Below are positions 27,587-36,819 of a stretch of DNA of 53,877 nt, piece after piece. The position numbers and the translations under genes were made by a program. The notes beneath the pieces were generated by a model. The model was not told the DNA's origin. It searched no databases and saw nothing but the letters and a program-made list of their open reading frames with translations. This DNA comes from Candidatus Kaelpia aquatica. GTDB taxonomy: Bacteria; Omnitrophota; Gorgyraeia; Kaelpiales; Kaelpiaceae. Location: assembly GCA_030765335.1 (NCBI GenBank), contig JAVCCU010000038.1:1-53877 (forward strand), written 5' to 3'. Position 1 is the stretch's first letter; every line of letters begins with the position of its first letter.

Positions 27587-28045
27587 TTAAATTGTAACTC
27601 TTTTTTCTTTAAAGAACTTCTGAACCAAAAAAGCGCAATCTTCTTTAAAAAGACCGCTCTCTACTTTTACCTTATGATGCGTATCTTTATATTTTGTAAT
27701 ATCCAACAGGGAACCAAAAGCTCCTTGCCTATTATCTGAAGCTCCGTATATCAATTTATCTACCCGCGCCAGTATTAACGCACCAGCACACATTATACAA
27801 GGTTCGATTGTAACATAGATATTGCATCCATTCAATCTTTCGTACTTTAAGTAATCCGCTGCTTGTGTTATAGCAAGAATCTCTGCGTGAGCAGTAGGAT
27901 CCTTGAGCATTCTTACCTGATTATGTGCCCGGGCTATTATCTTGTTTTGATATACTATAACCGCCCCAATGGGCACCTCGTCTTTATTCCGCGCTTTAAA
28001 GGCTTCTTTTAAAGCCTCCTGCATATAAAAACTGTCATTCATCAT
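27587..28045 (-). CDS. tadA: tRNA-specific adenosine deaminase
   Basis: TadA converts A34 to inosine in tRNA-Arg(ACG) so that one tRNA reads CGU, CGC and CGA. The 152 residues carry the zinc deaminase motif H53-A-E55 in TAHAEIL and EPCIMCAGAL with C83 and C86. The start lies 12 bases after the 3' end of tRNA-Arg(ACG), and the stop is seven bases before tRNA-Ser. Two adjacent ATG codons exist at the start; I use the first. Confidence 0.95.
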   Translation of the reverse strand: MMNDSFYMQEALKEAFKARNKDEVPIGAVIVYQNKIIARAHNQVRMLKDPTAHAEILAITQAADYLKYERLNGCNIYVTIEPCIMCAGALILARVDKLIYGASDNRQGAFGSLLDITKYKDTHHKVKVESGLFKEDCAFLVQKFFKEKRVTI

Positions 28046-28057
28046 ATAGAAGACATA

Positions 28058-28131
28058 TACGCCTGGAGGGACTCGAACCCCCAGTCTACTGGTTCGTAGC
28101 CAGCCGCTCTATCCAATTGAGCCACAGGCGC
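28058..28131 (-). tRNA. tRNA-Arg(ACG)
   Basis: A 74-base tRNA without encoded CCA. The acceptor stem GCGCCTG pairs with CAGGCGT (first pair G-T), the discriminator is A, and the T loop is GGTTCGAGTC. The anticodon loop CTACGAA reads ACG, the arginine tRNA whose A34 is the substrate of TadA, encoded next. A promoter lies immediately upstream. Confidence 0.95.
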
Positions 28132-28135
28132 ATAA

Positions 28136-28164
28136 AGTTTAATTATCGTTAGAAAAATCTGCAA
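28136..28164 (-). promoter_or_regulatory. promoter of the tRNA-Arg-tadA-tRNA-Ser-dnaX-recR unit
   Basis: On the minus strand, TTGCAG (28159-28164) and TAAACT (28136-28141) are spaced by 17 bases. Transcription would begin very close to the tRNA-Arg 5' end. Apart from this promoter, the gap 28132-28242 shows nothing I can name. Confidence 0.55.
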
Positions 28165-28242
28165 AATATAGATAAAGATTAGCAGAAAACCACAATGGAG
28201 TAAATACGAAAACTATTTTTAAAATAGAGAAATGGGCTTAGT

Positions 28243-29400
28243 TCAGGTGTCTATCGCCCTATTTATCCTCAGGAGTCCAAAGAATAACATCAATGCTCCC
28301 CAGGTAATGAATGAATATATTTCAAAAAGATCACCTGCCCAGCTATAAACTACAAACTCGCTTGTTAAAGAGCAAAAAACAAATGATAAGATAAGCATGA
28401 TTAAAGATACTCTGTCTTTAATCTTCTTTTCAAAAATAAAATAAAACATGGTCATAGCTGGGATAAGAAGCCAGACGAAAGAGTTCTTCCAACCATTAGG
28501 ATTAAGAAGGGCCACCAATATTGCAATAAGACCAAAGTTTATCCGCAAATCTCTTTTAGGTAATACGGCAATGATTAAAAGCATTAAAGACACGGCTATG
28601 AATACAATCGATATTGCCTTATCAGATAATTGAAATAACTGCGTTGAATACCATTGGTTTTGAGAAAAGAGCCTTCTAAACGCTGCCAATAAAGACTGAT
28701 TAGGATAACAAGTTATAGAATATTTATCCAATGAGCTCTGAAATAAAAAAACAATATTTCCCTGACTAAGCTGTACCATTCTTCTAAAACCAGTAATTAT
28801 AATCGGAGAAAAATAGAGCAATGGAGCAAAAAAGATTACACGCATTATATACTTATAATCTTTTTTCAAAATAAATAACGGCAAGAATAGAAGCGAGAGA
28901 TACTTGAACAAAATAGATGCAACAAGAAAAAAAGACGAGGCTATCTTTCTATCTTTAAGATAAAAATAAAGAGCAAAAACAGTAAAAGCTAAAAAAGATA
29001 TATTGGCTTGTCCTTGGTCTAAATTCTCCAGTATAAAGCGGAAGCTGTATATGAATCCTAATAACACAATCAAGATATAACGTTTTGAATTTAAGATTCT
29101 TACCAAACAATAAAAAATCAAAACCATAAAAACCCAATTAATAAGGTGCCAGAGCAAAGCTGCTTGATACTCACTGAGAAAAGATAATGGAGATATTAGA
29201 AAAGCGTAGAAAGGAGGATACTTAAAATACGAAACCTCACCTTCATAAGTATAGAGCTCCTCTCCAGACTTAAATCTTTCAGCAGTTGTATGAAGAACAT
29301 GAAAATCAGAATAATTCCTCTTAGGGGCTCTGTGTATATAACGAAATACCGAAACAACCATTAAAAGAACGATTAAGATTAACAGTATCTTGTTTTTCAT
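28243..29400 (-). CDS. GT87-family membrane glycosyltransferase
   Basis: A 385-residue integral membrane protein with about ten helices. The first outer loop has NYSDFHVLH and GEELYTYEG followed by FKYPPFYAFLISPL, the pattern of GT87 (DUF2029) mannosyltransferases that use polyprenyl-phosphate sugars. LNPNGWKNSFVWL is another family block. It overlaps the radical SAM gene by four bases and ends the chain that began at leuD. The sugar and acceptor are unknown. The GT2 protein upstream could make its lipid-linked donor. Confidence 0.8.
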   Translation of the reverse strand: MKNKILLILIVLLMVVSVFRYIHRAPKRNYSDFHVLHTTAERFKSGEELYTYEGEVSYFKYPPFYAFLISPLSFLSEYQAALLWHLINWVFMVLIFYCLVRILNSKRYILIVLLGFIYSFRFILENLDQGQANISFLAFTVFALYFYLKDRKIASSFFLVASILFKYLSLLFLPLFILKKDYKYIMRVIFFAPLLYFSPIIITGFRRMVQLSQGNIVFLFQSSLDKYSITCYPNQSLLAAFRRLFSQNQWYSTQLFQLSDKAISIVFIAVSLMLLIIAVLPKRDLRINFGLIAILVALLNPNGWKNSFVWLLIPAMTMFYFIFEKKIKDRVSLIMLILSFVFCSLTSEFVVYSWAGDLFEIYSFITWGALMLFFGLLRINRAIDT

Positions 29401-32330
29401 TCTTCTAAACCAATCTTATAATTAAAGTCTAACGGTTTTCCACTTTTAAGAAACAGGTTATTAAAAACAACACAGACAATCTTGCCTTCTGCAATATTTA
29501 AATCAGGAACTTCTATTTGAAAAAATCCCTGCTTAGATTTAGAGAATGCAAGAGCAGGAAGACTGTTCTGGCTAGAGTTTAACAATATTTTATTATCATT
29601 ACTTTTTGTAAGAGGAAGATAGCCCCATCTATCTTTAACATTGTCCGGCAAACCGCCCTTAAATGGCCCCAAAGACCAAGAGTCATATTTTTTATTTAAA
29701 AAAATACCAATCTTCAATTCTTTTAACTCTGTATTCTCTAAGGAGTAAACTCTAAAACTCCATAGAATATTGTTTCTCTTAACTCTTATCTTCAACTCTA
29801 TTTGAAAACATATATTCTCCCAATAGAGATCAAATATATCGCAATTTTTATCACCTACAGAGCTCCAAATAGCATCTCTACTGTCCAATATCCTGTCATT
29901 ATGGTGGCATGTTACAACAACCCCGCATTCAGATGTTATTTCACTTTGCTTATAGTACAACTTTACACCTTTATCTATAATCAGATCCAAAAAACTGGAT
30001 CTCTTAAGAGATAGAGGCTCCTTCTCTTCATTAAGCTCATCCCCAGCTCCAACAATTTGAAACTCCTTTTTCTCCAATATCTCCTTATCTTCTTTTATCT
30101 TCAAATAAGATTTGGACATTTCTCTAAAACCAAGAAAAAGTTTAACATCAAGCTTATTATTGCTGCAGGTCCTAATAATTTTATTTCTAAAGGCTAGGAA
30201 TCTAAAGCTATACTTTGTAAGAGAACTCTCCATCCTCAGACTTAAAGGTATAGAGCTTTCAATCTTGCTCATCTCAACCCCAAAAGGAGACTCTCCTTCT
30301 GTCATAGCCCAAACACTCTGAACATCACCTAGATCTAAGCTCTTCCAATTATCATCTAAAATAGGAAATTCTCCCTGATAAGATTTGGAATACCAATATT
30401 TATAAAACTCTGAGAGCATCAGCCCCATCTTAGCATCGTTAATAGTATAGTTTTTAGCCTTAAAACAAACCTTAATATGCCAATGCAATCCTTCGGGTTT
30501 AAGCTCTAAGATCCACTTATGTTCTATGGCTACATCACCCATATTGATCATAATCTCAATCCTATTTAAACCTATCTTCTTAATATCCCATACATATCTA
30601 GATGTATCGTACCAATGATCTTTAATCAAAAAAGCAACATTTAATCCTGGGCCTGCAGTAATACACTTATGCTTTAAAAATATCTTTACAAAACCTTCCC
30701 TGCTGCATTTAACGCTAAGATCCCCGAAAGTAAGGATCTGTCTGCTCCTTATATATTCAATAGCCTTCTTTACTTTCTTGTCCTTAGTGGCATAAACATT
30801 TATAATCGGCTCACTCCTGAATAGTCCAAGTCTCTGCAAGAAATAAAGCGTCTTTACTAGCCTCTTGAGTCTTACTGGTTTTGTGTTTCCGCTTTTATCA
30901 ACAAATTCTGAAATATCCACTCCTTTCATATCTTTTACGGCTGAACTTATGCCAAAAATATTATAGTACCTAGGAATAAAAGCCTTTTTTAATGAAATAA
31001 ACTTAAAACTCTGAGGGAATTTTGGAAAATAAATATTAAATTTTTCAGGCTCCATTCCAAGCGCTGCCGTAGGATTAATAAATAGAGTAGAGACATTGAT
31101 GATATTTTCTATATAAGCTCTATTTCTCTTTACAAAGCGGAGAGTCTGCTGGAACTCTCTTCTGCCTTCCCCAGGATAACCTATAATTATGTTAAAAGTA
31201 GCCTTCATACCTGCTTCCTTTGTCAATCTTAAGACTCGCTCAGCATCAGAAGTATTATAGATTTTTCTCATCACCTTTAAAACCTTATCTGACCCACTCT
31301 CTATTCCATAACACAGAGATACGCAGCCTGCATCTTTAAGGCTCTTTAATAACTCTAAATCCATATCCCCTCTGGCAACAGCATAACTGCCCCATTGTAT
31401 ACTAAGAGACTCTTTTTTGATAAGCTCAGCAAGCTCTCTAAGTTTTTTTAGATTTCCATTACAAAGCAAGTCATTGAAGGAGAAATTCCTTACACCATTT
31501 TCTTTTATATGGAACTTTATCTCATCGACTATATTCTTTGGATCTCTCATCCTAAAAGGGGCGCACATAAAATGATCTACACAAAAAGTACACTTAGAGA
31601 TGCAGCCGCGGCTAGTCAACAGAGGTAGAGTTCTAGTCTGTTTTTCACCAAATCCATAGTCATTTAAATCTAGATTTTTAAAATCTGGATAAGGAATGGT
31701 ATTTAAATCAGATATTGGATCAGCCGGACTATTGTCAATCTCTTTTTTATCTTTTACAAATATAGTGCCTGGAATATTTTCTAGACTAGATTTCTTATAA
31801 AAACTTTCTACTATTTTATAGAATGGGCCCTCCCCTTCTCCTAAAACAAAGATATCTATCACCCCAGGATCAATAACGCTACGATCAAAATCCCAAAAAC
31901 AGCCTGGACCACCTGCAACTAATAACTTATCGCTATTTTTACTCTTAATAATTTTAGCAATGTGATTCACAACGTAGATGCTTAAGTAATTGGCAGAGAA
32001 CCCTATAATAGGTTCTGGGCGCTTAAGAATTATATCGATTAATTCATCAATCTCTTTGGAAAAACTACTTATCAAAAGACCTACTATATCTAGCTGCGGC
32101 AGACTGCTTGTAATGCTTATATCCCAAAACTTCTTCTTCTCATCAGAGACATTATTGTATAGTTTAGCATTAAAATCAAAGAGCAACGTCTTATATCCCT
32201 TAGATTCCATATAGCTTGATATATAAGATATACCCAGAGGAGGCATCCAAGGATGCCAAGTGTGGACCATTAAAAGCAGCAGATCCGATTTAGTGCCGTC
32301 AATAAGCGGCTGAAACATTTTCATATTCAT
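29397..32330 (-). CDS. B12-binding-type radical SAM protein with duplicated C-terminal domain
   Basis: A 977-residue protein. Residues 1-190 resemble the B12-binding domain of radical SAM enzymes (WMPPLGISYISSYM opening, LLVAGGPG), though no DxHxxG motif is seen. The radical SAM core follows, with C243, C247 and C250 in SRGCISKCTFC. After about residue 520 come two regions that resemble each other (about 525-730 and 780-977), both strand-rich, with a Y.W...G...P...W pattern. I do not recognise that domain. It overlaps GT39 and GT87 genes, so a role in modifying the same glycan or lipid is likely. Confidence 0.75.
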   Translation of the reverse strand: MNMKMFQPLIDGTKSDLLLLMVHTWHPWMPPLGISYISSYMESKGYKTLLFDFNAKLYNNVSDEKKKFWDISITSSLPQLDIVGLLISSFSKEIDELIDIILKRPEPIIGFSANYLSIYVVNHIAKIIKSKNSDKLLVAGGPGCFWDFDRSVIDPGVIDIFVLGEGEGPFYKIVESFYKKSSLENIPGTIFVKDKKEIDNSPADPISDLNTIPYPDFKNLDLNDYGFGEKQTRTLPLLTSRGCISKCTFCVDHFMCAPFRMRDPKNIVDEIKFHIKENGVRNFSFNDLLCNGNLKKLRELAELIKKESLSIQWGSYAVARGDMDLELLKSLKDAGCVSLCYGIESGSDKVLKVMRKIYNTSDAERVLRLTKEAGMKATFNIIIGYPGEGRREFQQTLRFVKRNRAYIENIINVSTLFINPTAALGMEPEKFNIYFPKFPQSFKFISLKKAFIPRYYNIFGISSAVKDMKGVDISEFVDKSGNTKPVRLKRLVKTLYFLQRLGLFRSEPIINVYATKDKKVKKAIEYIRSRQILTFGDLSVKCSREGFVKIFLKHKCITAGPGLNVAFLIKDHWYDTSRYVWDIKKIGLNRIEIMINMGDVAIEHKWILELKPEGLHWHIKVCFKAKNYTINDAKMGLMLSEFYKYWYSKSYQGEFPILDDNWKSLDLGDVQSVWAMTEGESPFGVEMSKIESSIPLSLRMESSLTKYSFRFLAFRNKIIRTCSNNKLDVKLFLGFREMSKSYLKIKEDKEILEKKEFQIVGAGDELNEEKEPLSLKRSSFLDLIIDKGVKLYYKQSEITSECGVVVTCHHNDRILDSRDAIWSSVGDKNCDIFDLYWENICFQIELKIRVKRNNILWSFRVYSLENTELKELKIGIFLNKKYDSWSLGPFKGGLPDNVKDRWGYLPLTKSNDNKILLNSSQNSLPALAFSKSKQGFFQIEVPDLNIAEGKIVCVVFNNLFLKSGKPLDFNYKIGLEE

Positions 32331-34023
32331 ATACTTTGCAGTGATATGCAGCTACATCAAAATCAAACATTTTTTTAGCTCTCTCTTTTAAAAGCTGAGA
32401 AAATTCATCTAAAAGCTCAGCCGTTATAGGGTGATCTTCAAAATCATCTTTTCTTAAAAACAGCCCTTCACGTTTTTTAAATATCCAATCTTTATCAAAA
32501 AGTGTATCTCCTCCAGGCTCTCGATTTCTATATTCAATAAATAAAATTATATATTTACCATGGGTATCTGTCCACCAATGATAAGCCGAGACCCATTGAT
32601 CATATAAATCATGGGTTAAAATTCTATAGCCCTTGCTATGCGCTTTTATCTCAATCCAGAATTGCATCCCGACAGGACCATTCTTAATGCCAGCTGAACG
32701 GACAATCAAGCAATTATACTGACCAGGGGCTAAATAGTTTTCTAAATTTTCATAAAAAGAATCGGCTATATCAGAATTGTTCGCTTCAAAGTCTCTTAGA
32801 ATATTATCACCGCTACTAATGGCAAATAGCTTATCATAGAGAGGCTTCTCTCCCTCAGAGAACGCCAATAGATAGACCCGAAAAACTAATATAATTAAAA
32901 ATAATGATCTAAAAAAGATAGTCCAAAACGGTTTTTTAAACCTTAACCCTATTACAGTCATAATAGCAATAACCGGAATAAGAGGAAGAACATATCTAAT
33001 CTGATGAACTCTAAACAAGCAAGATAATGCTAGGAGCGGAAAGAACAACCAGGATAACGCAATTTTTTTATTGGGTATAGATCTATTAAAAATATATCTA
33101 AAAACCGAAAATACTGAAAAACAACTAATCAGAAGTCCAAAACCACTTAGATAAAGATATTTAAAATAAAAAAGGTAATAACTTAAAGATCCTAAATCTT
33201 CATAAGGAGCACTCTCGAAATGCTTGTAATCAGATGCTGTATGCGTCCTTAAAGCCACTAATAGGTCGTCATACTTCCCTTTCCACCATAAGCCGCCTAC
33301 TTGAAAAGTAAAGATCAAGAATAGAGAAAAATTGGCAAGCAGCTTAAAGAGCGGCACATAGTTACCGTCGCGCCTAATCTCTTTCGACAACGAACTAAAC
33401 AAATATATAGATAGAGGTAATAAAACAAAAATCACAACCTGCCCCTTGATCAATAAGCCAATTCCAAGTGCAGAACCTGCTAATATTGAATAAACAGTCT
33501 TCTTAAATCCATCTGTCTTTAAAAGTAAGAAGAAAAACAGAACAACTATGCTCATGAGCGGAATATCTAAGCCATAGCTCTGCATAGCTCTTATAATGAT
33601 AGGGTAAAGCGGAAGAACAAGTGTGACAAAAAGAGCTTCTCTATTATTAGCTCCAAGTTTTAAAGCCAGTAGAAAACTAAAAACCATAAAAATTATCAAG
33701 TACAATATATTTGCCATTTTTATGCTAAAAGCGGACAACCCAAAGATAAACACGAAAGGTAGTGAGCTTAAATTAAGCAGCTTAGGCCAATAGACTGTTC
33801 CTTCAGAGAAAACATTCTTAAATTCAAATATTTTATCTAAAATAGACAACTCAGAATTATGTAATAAATCTATTGTATTGCCATAAAACTGAACACAGAA
33901 CATAGCATGGTTGGGGGCATCTATAGTAGAGAACCTTGGATTAGAGGCAATAATACAGATAGCTGCAATAGAGTAAATTAAGACAACAAAGAGCAGTATT
34001 ACAAACCATTTATTCTGCTTCAT
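32299..34023 (-). CDS. GT39/ArnT-like membrane glycosyltransferase
   Basis: A 574-residue membrane protein with about ten helices in the first 400 residues and a soluble C-terminal part. The first loop has STIDAPNHAMF, matching the conserved acidic and His site in PMT_2/ArnT enzymes, and YWPKLLNLSSLPFVF follows. Such enzymes move a sugar from a polyprenyl phosphate to a lipid, glycan or protein outside the membrane. It overlaps asnB by 14 bases and the radical SAM gene by 32. The acceptor is not readable. Confidence 0.78.
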   Translation of the reverse strand: MKQNKWFVILLFVVLIYSIAAICIIASNPRFSTIDAPNHAMFCVQFYGNTIDLLHNSELSILDKIFEFKNVFSEGTVYWPKLLNLSSLPFVFIFGLSAFSIKMANILYLIIFMVFSFLLALKLGANNREALFVTLVLPLYPIIIRAMQSYGLDIPLMSIVVLFFFLLLKTDGFKKTVYSILAGSALGIGLLIKGQVVIFVLLPLSIYLFSSLSKEIRRDGNYVPLFKLLANFSLFLIFTFQVGGLWWKGKYDDLLVALRTHTASDYKHFESAPYEDLGSLSYYLFYFKYLYLSGFGLLISCFSVFSVFRYIFNRSIPNKKIALSWLFFPLLALSCLFRVHQIRYVLPLIPVIAIMTVIGLRFKKPFWTIFFRSLFLIILVFRVYLLAFSEGEKPLYDKLFAISSGDNILRDFEANNSDIADSFYENLENYLAPGQYNCLIVRSAGIKNGPVGMQFWIEIKAHSKGYRILTHDLYDQWVSAYHWWTDTHGKYIILFIEYRNREPGGDTLFDKDWIFKKREGLFLRKDDFEDHPITAELLDEFSQLLKERAKKMFDFDVAAYHCKVYEYENVSAAY

Positions 34024-35875
34024 TTTTCATAGACCATATAAAGAAAATTAAAATATTCCAAAGTATTTTACGATTATTCTTCTTATATTGCAAATGTTCT
34101 GACAATACGCTCTTAATATAACTTCTATTTAGATATTCTAAGCTGCTATCATTTTGAATAAAATCATTTAGCACATCTTTCAGATCAAACCTCAACATGC
34201 TTGCAACAGGTATACTGAACCCTGCTTTCCTTTTTTTGATAATCTCAGGAGGAAGCATATCGCCATAAGCATGCCTTAATATATATTTTGTGTTTTTTAG
34301 ATTACGCAGCTTTAAATTTTCAGGAATCGAAAGAGCAAATTCAACTAACTCTCTGTCCAAATAAGGCACCCTAACTTCTAATGAATTACGCATACTTGCA
34401 AAATCAGTCTTATACAGAATATCATTACTAAGGTAGCTATAGATATCGAACTGCTGAATTCTCTGCAATCCTTCGGATTTTGTAATAAAATTATCCTGAA
34501 TAAAATCTATATATTCATTCTCTACATCTTCATGGCGCTCAGACAGAAGACGCTTTCTCTCTTTTCCAAAACTCTCCATCCAAGCAGCATGCCTTATTAA
34601 ATCGTTTATACTCTGAGACCGACTAAATCTATCTAAGCAAAAATTTAAACTAAAGTATCTATCTGAGGCAGGAGTAAAAAGCAGCATTGTTCTTAATATC
34701 CCCTCTCTTAATTTTAAAGGTACGGTCTTATAAATAGAGAATATCCTGTGGGCAATATAGGTCTGATAACCGCAGAATAATTCATCTCCACCATCTCCAG
34801 AGAGAGAGACTTTTAAATATTTAGAAGTAAACTCCGATAAAAAATACGTTGGCAAGAGAGAGTGATCAGCAAATGGCTGATCTAGTTCAGAAACAATATT
34901 CTCTAAATAGCTGAATAAAGAATCTAGATGAAACTCCTTAAAATTGTTTTTCAATCCCAGCTCCCCTGTAACCGAAGCTGCATATTTTGATTCATCAAAA
35001 CTACTATCTTGAAAACCAATATTAAATGTATTAAAAGCTCCTATATGATCTTTCATATGATAGGCTACGATGCTTGAATCAAGGCCCCCGCTTAATAAAA
35101 GGCCCGGCTCAACGTCAGACACAAGATGTTTTTTAACCGATTCTGATATCTTATCTTTAATGTCAGAGACTAAATCACCTTTTCTCTTAACACTATAGTC
35201 AGATATACTCAAAGTATAATACTTCTTTAATTTAAGTCCTTTACTTTTTGAAAAAGTAAGATAGTGTGCCGGCAAGAGCGAAGATATGCTCTGATATATC
35301 GTATGGGGTGACGGTATATAATCTAACCAAAAATATAGATTTAAAGCTTTGTTGGATATGTCAGGTCTATATCCTAATAATTTTACAATAGCTTTAATCG
35401 AAGATGAGAATATAAATCCATCACCGCTATTAAAATAAAAAAGCGGTTTAATTCCAAATCTATCTCTTGCAATAAATAAGCTCTTGTCCCTACTATCATA
35501 GATAGCGAATGCAAACATGCCGTCAAGATAGCCCAAACAATCAATACCTCTATCTTCATACAAATGAAGAATGACCTCTGTATCAGTATCTGTTTTAAAT
35601 AGATGGCCCTTTGATTTAAGCTGGGCTTTTAGATTCCTGTAATTATATATCTCCCCGTTAAATACTATGCTTAAAGTACCGTCTTCGTTGCATATAGGCT
35701 GGCTTCCGTCTTCTAACCCTATAATCTTGAGTCTACGGCAGCCTAGCTTAACCTCTCCTGCTAAAGAAAATCCGAGCTCATCAGGACCACGACTATAAAG
35801 AGTGCTAAGAGCTCTTTTAAACCTCTCCCCGTTATCACCGATGTCGCAACCTAGTGAGCCAAGAATTCCACACAT
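34010..35875 (-). CDS. asnB: asparagine synthase (glutamine-hydrolysing), AsnB-type
   Basis: A 621-residue glutamine amidotransferase. The N-terminal class II glutaminase has the nucleophile C2 (MCGILGSLG), FNGEIYN at about 72-78 and DTEV near 98-101. The synthetase half has the ATP loop LLSGGLDSS at about 260-268 and LSGDGGDELF. It could make asparagine, but AsnB relatives in glycan clusters amidate sugar acids instead. Placement between two glycosyltransferase genes favours the second role; this is inference. It lies two bases after the GT2 gene. Confidence 0.9.
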   Translation of the reverse strand: MCGILGSLGCDIGDNGERFKRALSTLYSRGPDELGFSLAGEVKLGCRRLKIIGLEDGSQPICNEDGTLSIVFNGEIYNYRNLKAQLKSKGHLFKTDTDTEVILHLYEDRGIDCLGYLDGMFAFAIYDSRDKSLFIARDRFGIKPLFYFNSGDGFIFSSSIKAIVKLLGYRPDISNKALNLYFWLDYIPSPHTIYQSISSLLPAHYLTFSKSKGLKLKKYYTLSISDYSVKRKGDLVSDIKDKISESVKKHLVSDVEPGLLLSGGLDSSIVAYHMKDHIGAFNTFNIGFQDSSFDESKYAASVTGELGLKNNFKEFHLDSLFSYLENIVSELDQPFADHSLLPTYFLSEFTSKYLKVSLSGDGGDELFCGYQTYIAHRIFSIYKTVPLKLREGILRTMLLFTPASDRYFSLNFCLDRFSRSQSINDLIRHAAWMESFGKERKRLLSERHEDVENEYIDFIQDNFITKSEGLQRIQQFDIYSYLSNDILYKTDFASMRNSLEVRVPYLDRELVEFALSIPENLKLRNLKNTKYILRHAYGDMLPPEIIKKRKAGFSIPVASMLRFDLKDVLNDFIQNDSSLEYLNRSYIKSVLSEHLQYKKNNRKILWNILIFFIWSMKNEAE

Positions 35876-35877
35876 AT

Positions 35878-36819
35878 TTAATTATGCCTTTCTTTGATTT
35901 TATAGGGGAAGCCGTACTTAGTCTGATAATATATGCGCACAATAATCTCAGCTAATATACCAATCATGATAAAAAGAATACCTACAGTTAGCAATGTTAC
36001 AGCTATAAAAAACAGGGGGCTTAACCACAGGCCCTCAAAAACAATCTTTCTATAAACAACAAGCAAAAATATAAAGAAAGAGGTGCTGATGCTTACAAAT
36101 CCTGTGCCTCCAAATACATATATAGGCCTGGAAGCAAAGCTCGTAAAAAACTTATATAATATTAAATCCATTATCAGTTTTATAACCCTAGTTAAGCCAT
36201 ATTTAGAATACCCTCCTATTCTTTTACGATGATTGACCTTAATCTCAGCAACCTTAGCCCCCATCTCAGCAAGATATACAACAAATATCCTATGCATCTC
36301 ACCTAAGAGCTTGGGATTTTCAATCCATTCCTTTCTGTATATTTTCAAACTACAGCCTACATCATGGATCTTAAGTCCTGTCGTTTTTCTAATCAAAAGA
36401 TTGCCAAAATAAGAAAAGAATCTTCTTACTAACGAATCCTTCCTTCTAGATCTAAAACCGCTTACAACGTCATAACCTTCGTCAATTTTGGATATTAATT
36501 TAGGAATATCAGCAGGATCATTCTGTCCATCACCATCTATAACCAGGACAAGATCACCGCTAATATTCTCAAAACCAACCTGAATTGCCGCTGTCTGCCC
36601 GTAGTTCTTAAGGAGCCTGATGGCTTTTATTTTTTCATCTGAGCTAGAAGCATTCAATATTAATTCCCAACTTCCATCCTTACTACCATCATCTACAACC
36701 ACTATCTCGTAATCATAAGGCATCTCAATTAAGACATTCCTCAGCTCCTCAAATAACTGAGAGAGACTCTCTTTTTCATCGTAAACCGGTATTACAACGG
36801 AAATCTTATATAAATTCAT
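35878..36819 (-). CDS. GT2 polyprenyl-phosphate glycosyltransferase (DPM1/ArnC/GtrB-like)
   Basis: A 313-residue GT-A enzyme that loads a sugar onto polyprenyl phosphate at the inner membrane face. SVVIPVYDE opens the domain, VVVDDGSKDGS binds the nucleotide, and the metal-binding motif is VIDGDGQNDP. Two C-terminal helices (about 230-255 and 265-290) anchor it, as in GtrB. It overlaps the methyltransferase by four bases (ATGA). It is the natural donor source for the two GT-C proteins downstream. Confidence 0.88.
   Translation of the reverse strand: MNLYKISVVIPVYDEKESLSQLFEELRNVLIEMPYDYEIVVVDDGSKDGSWELILNASSSDEKIKAIRLLKNYGQTAAIQVGFENISGDLVLVIDGDGQNDPADIPKLISKIDEGYDVVSGFRSRRKDSLVRRFFSYFGNLLIRKTTGLKIHDVGCSLKIYRKEWIENPKLLGEMHRIFVVYLAEMGAKVAEIKVNHRKRIGGYSKYGLTRVIKLIMDLILYKFFTSFASRPIYVFGGTGFVSISTSFFIFLLVVYRKIVFEGLWLSPLFFIAVTLLTVGILFIMIGILAEIIVRIYYQTKYGFPYKIKERHN

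Noticed and set aside
27346-27597. Plus-strand open frame covering the tRNA-Ser region
   Set aside because: It runs through a clear tRNA and the start of dnaX on the other strand, and its protein has no family resemblance.
28205-28225. A/T-rich symmetric stretch after GT87 considered as a terminator
   Set aside because: The symmetric part leaves almost no loop and is all A-T, so a stable hairpin is doubtful.
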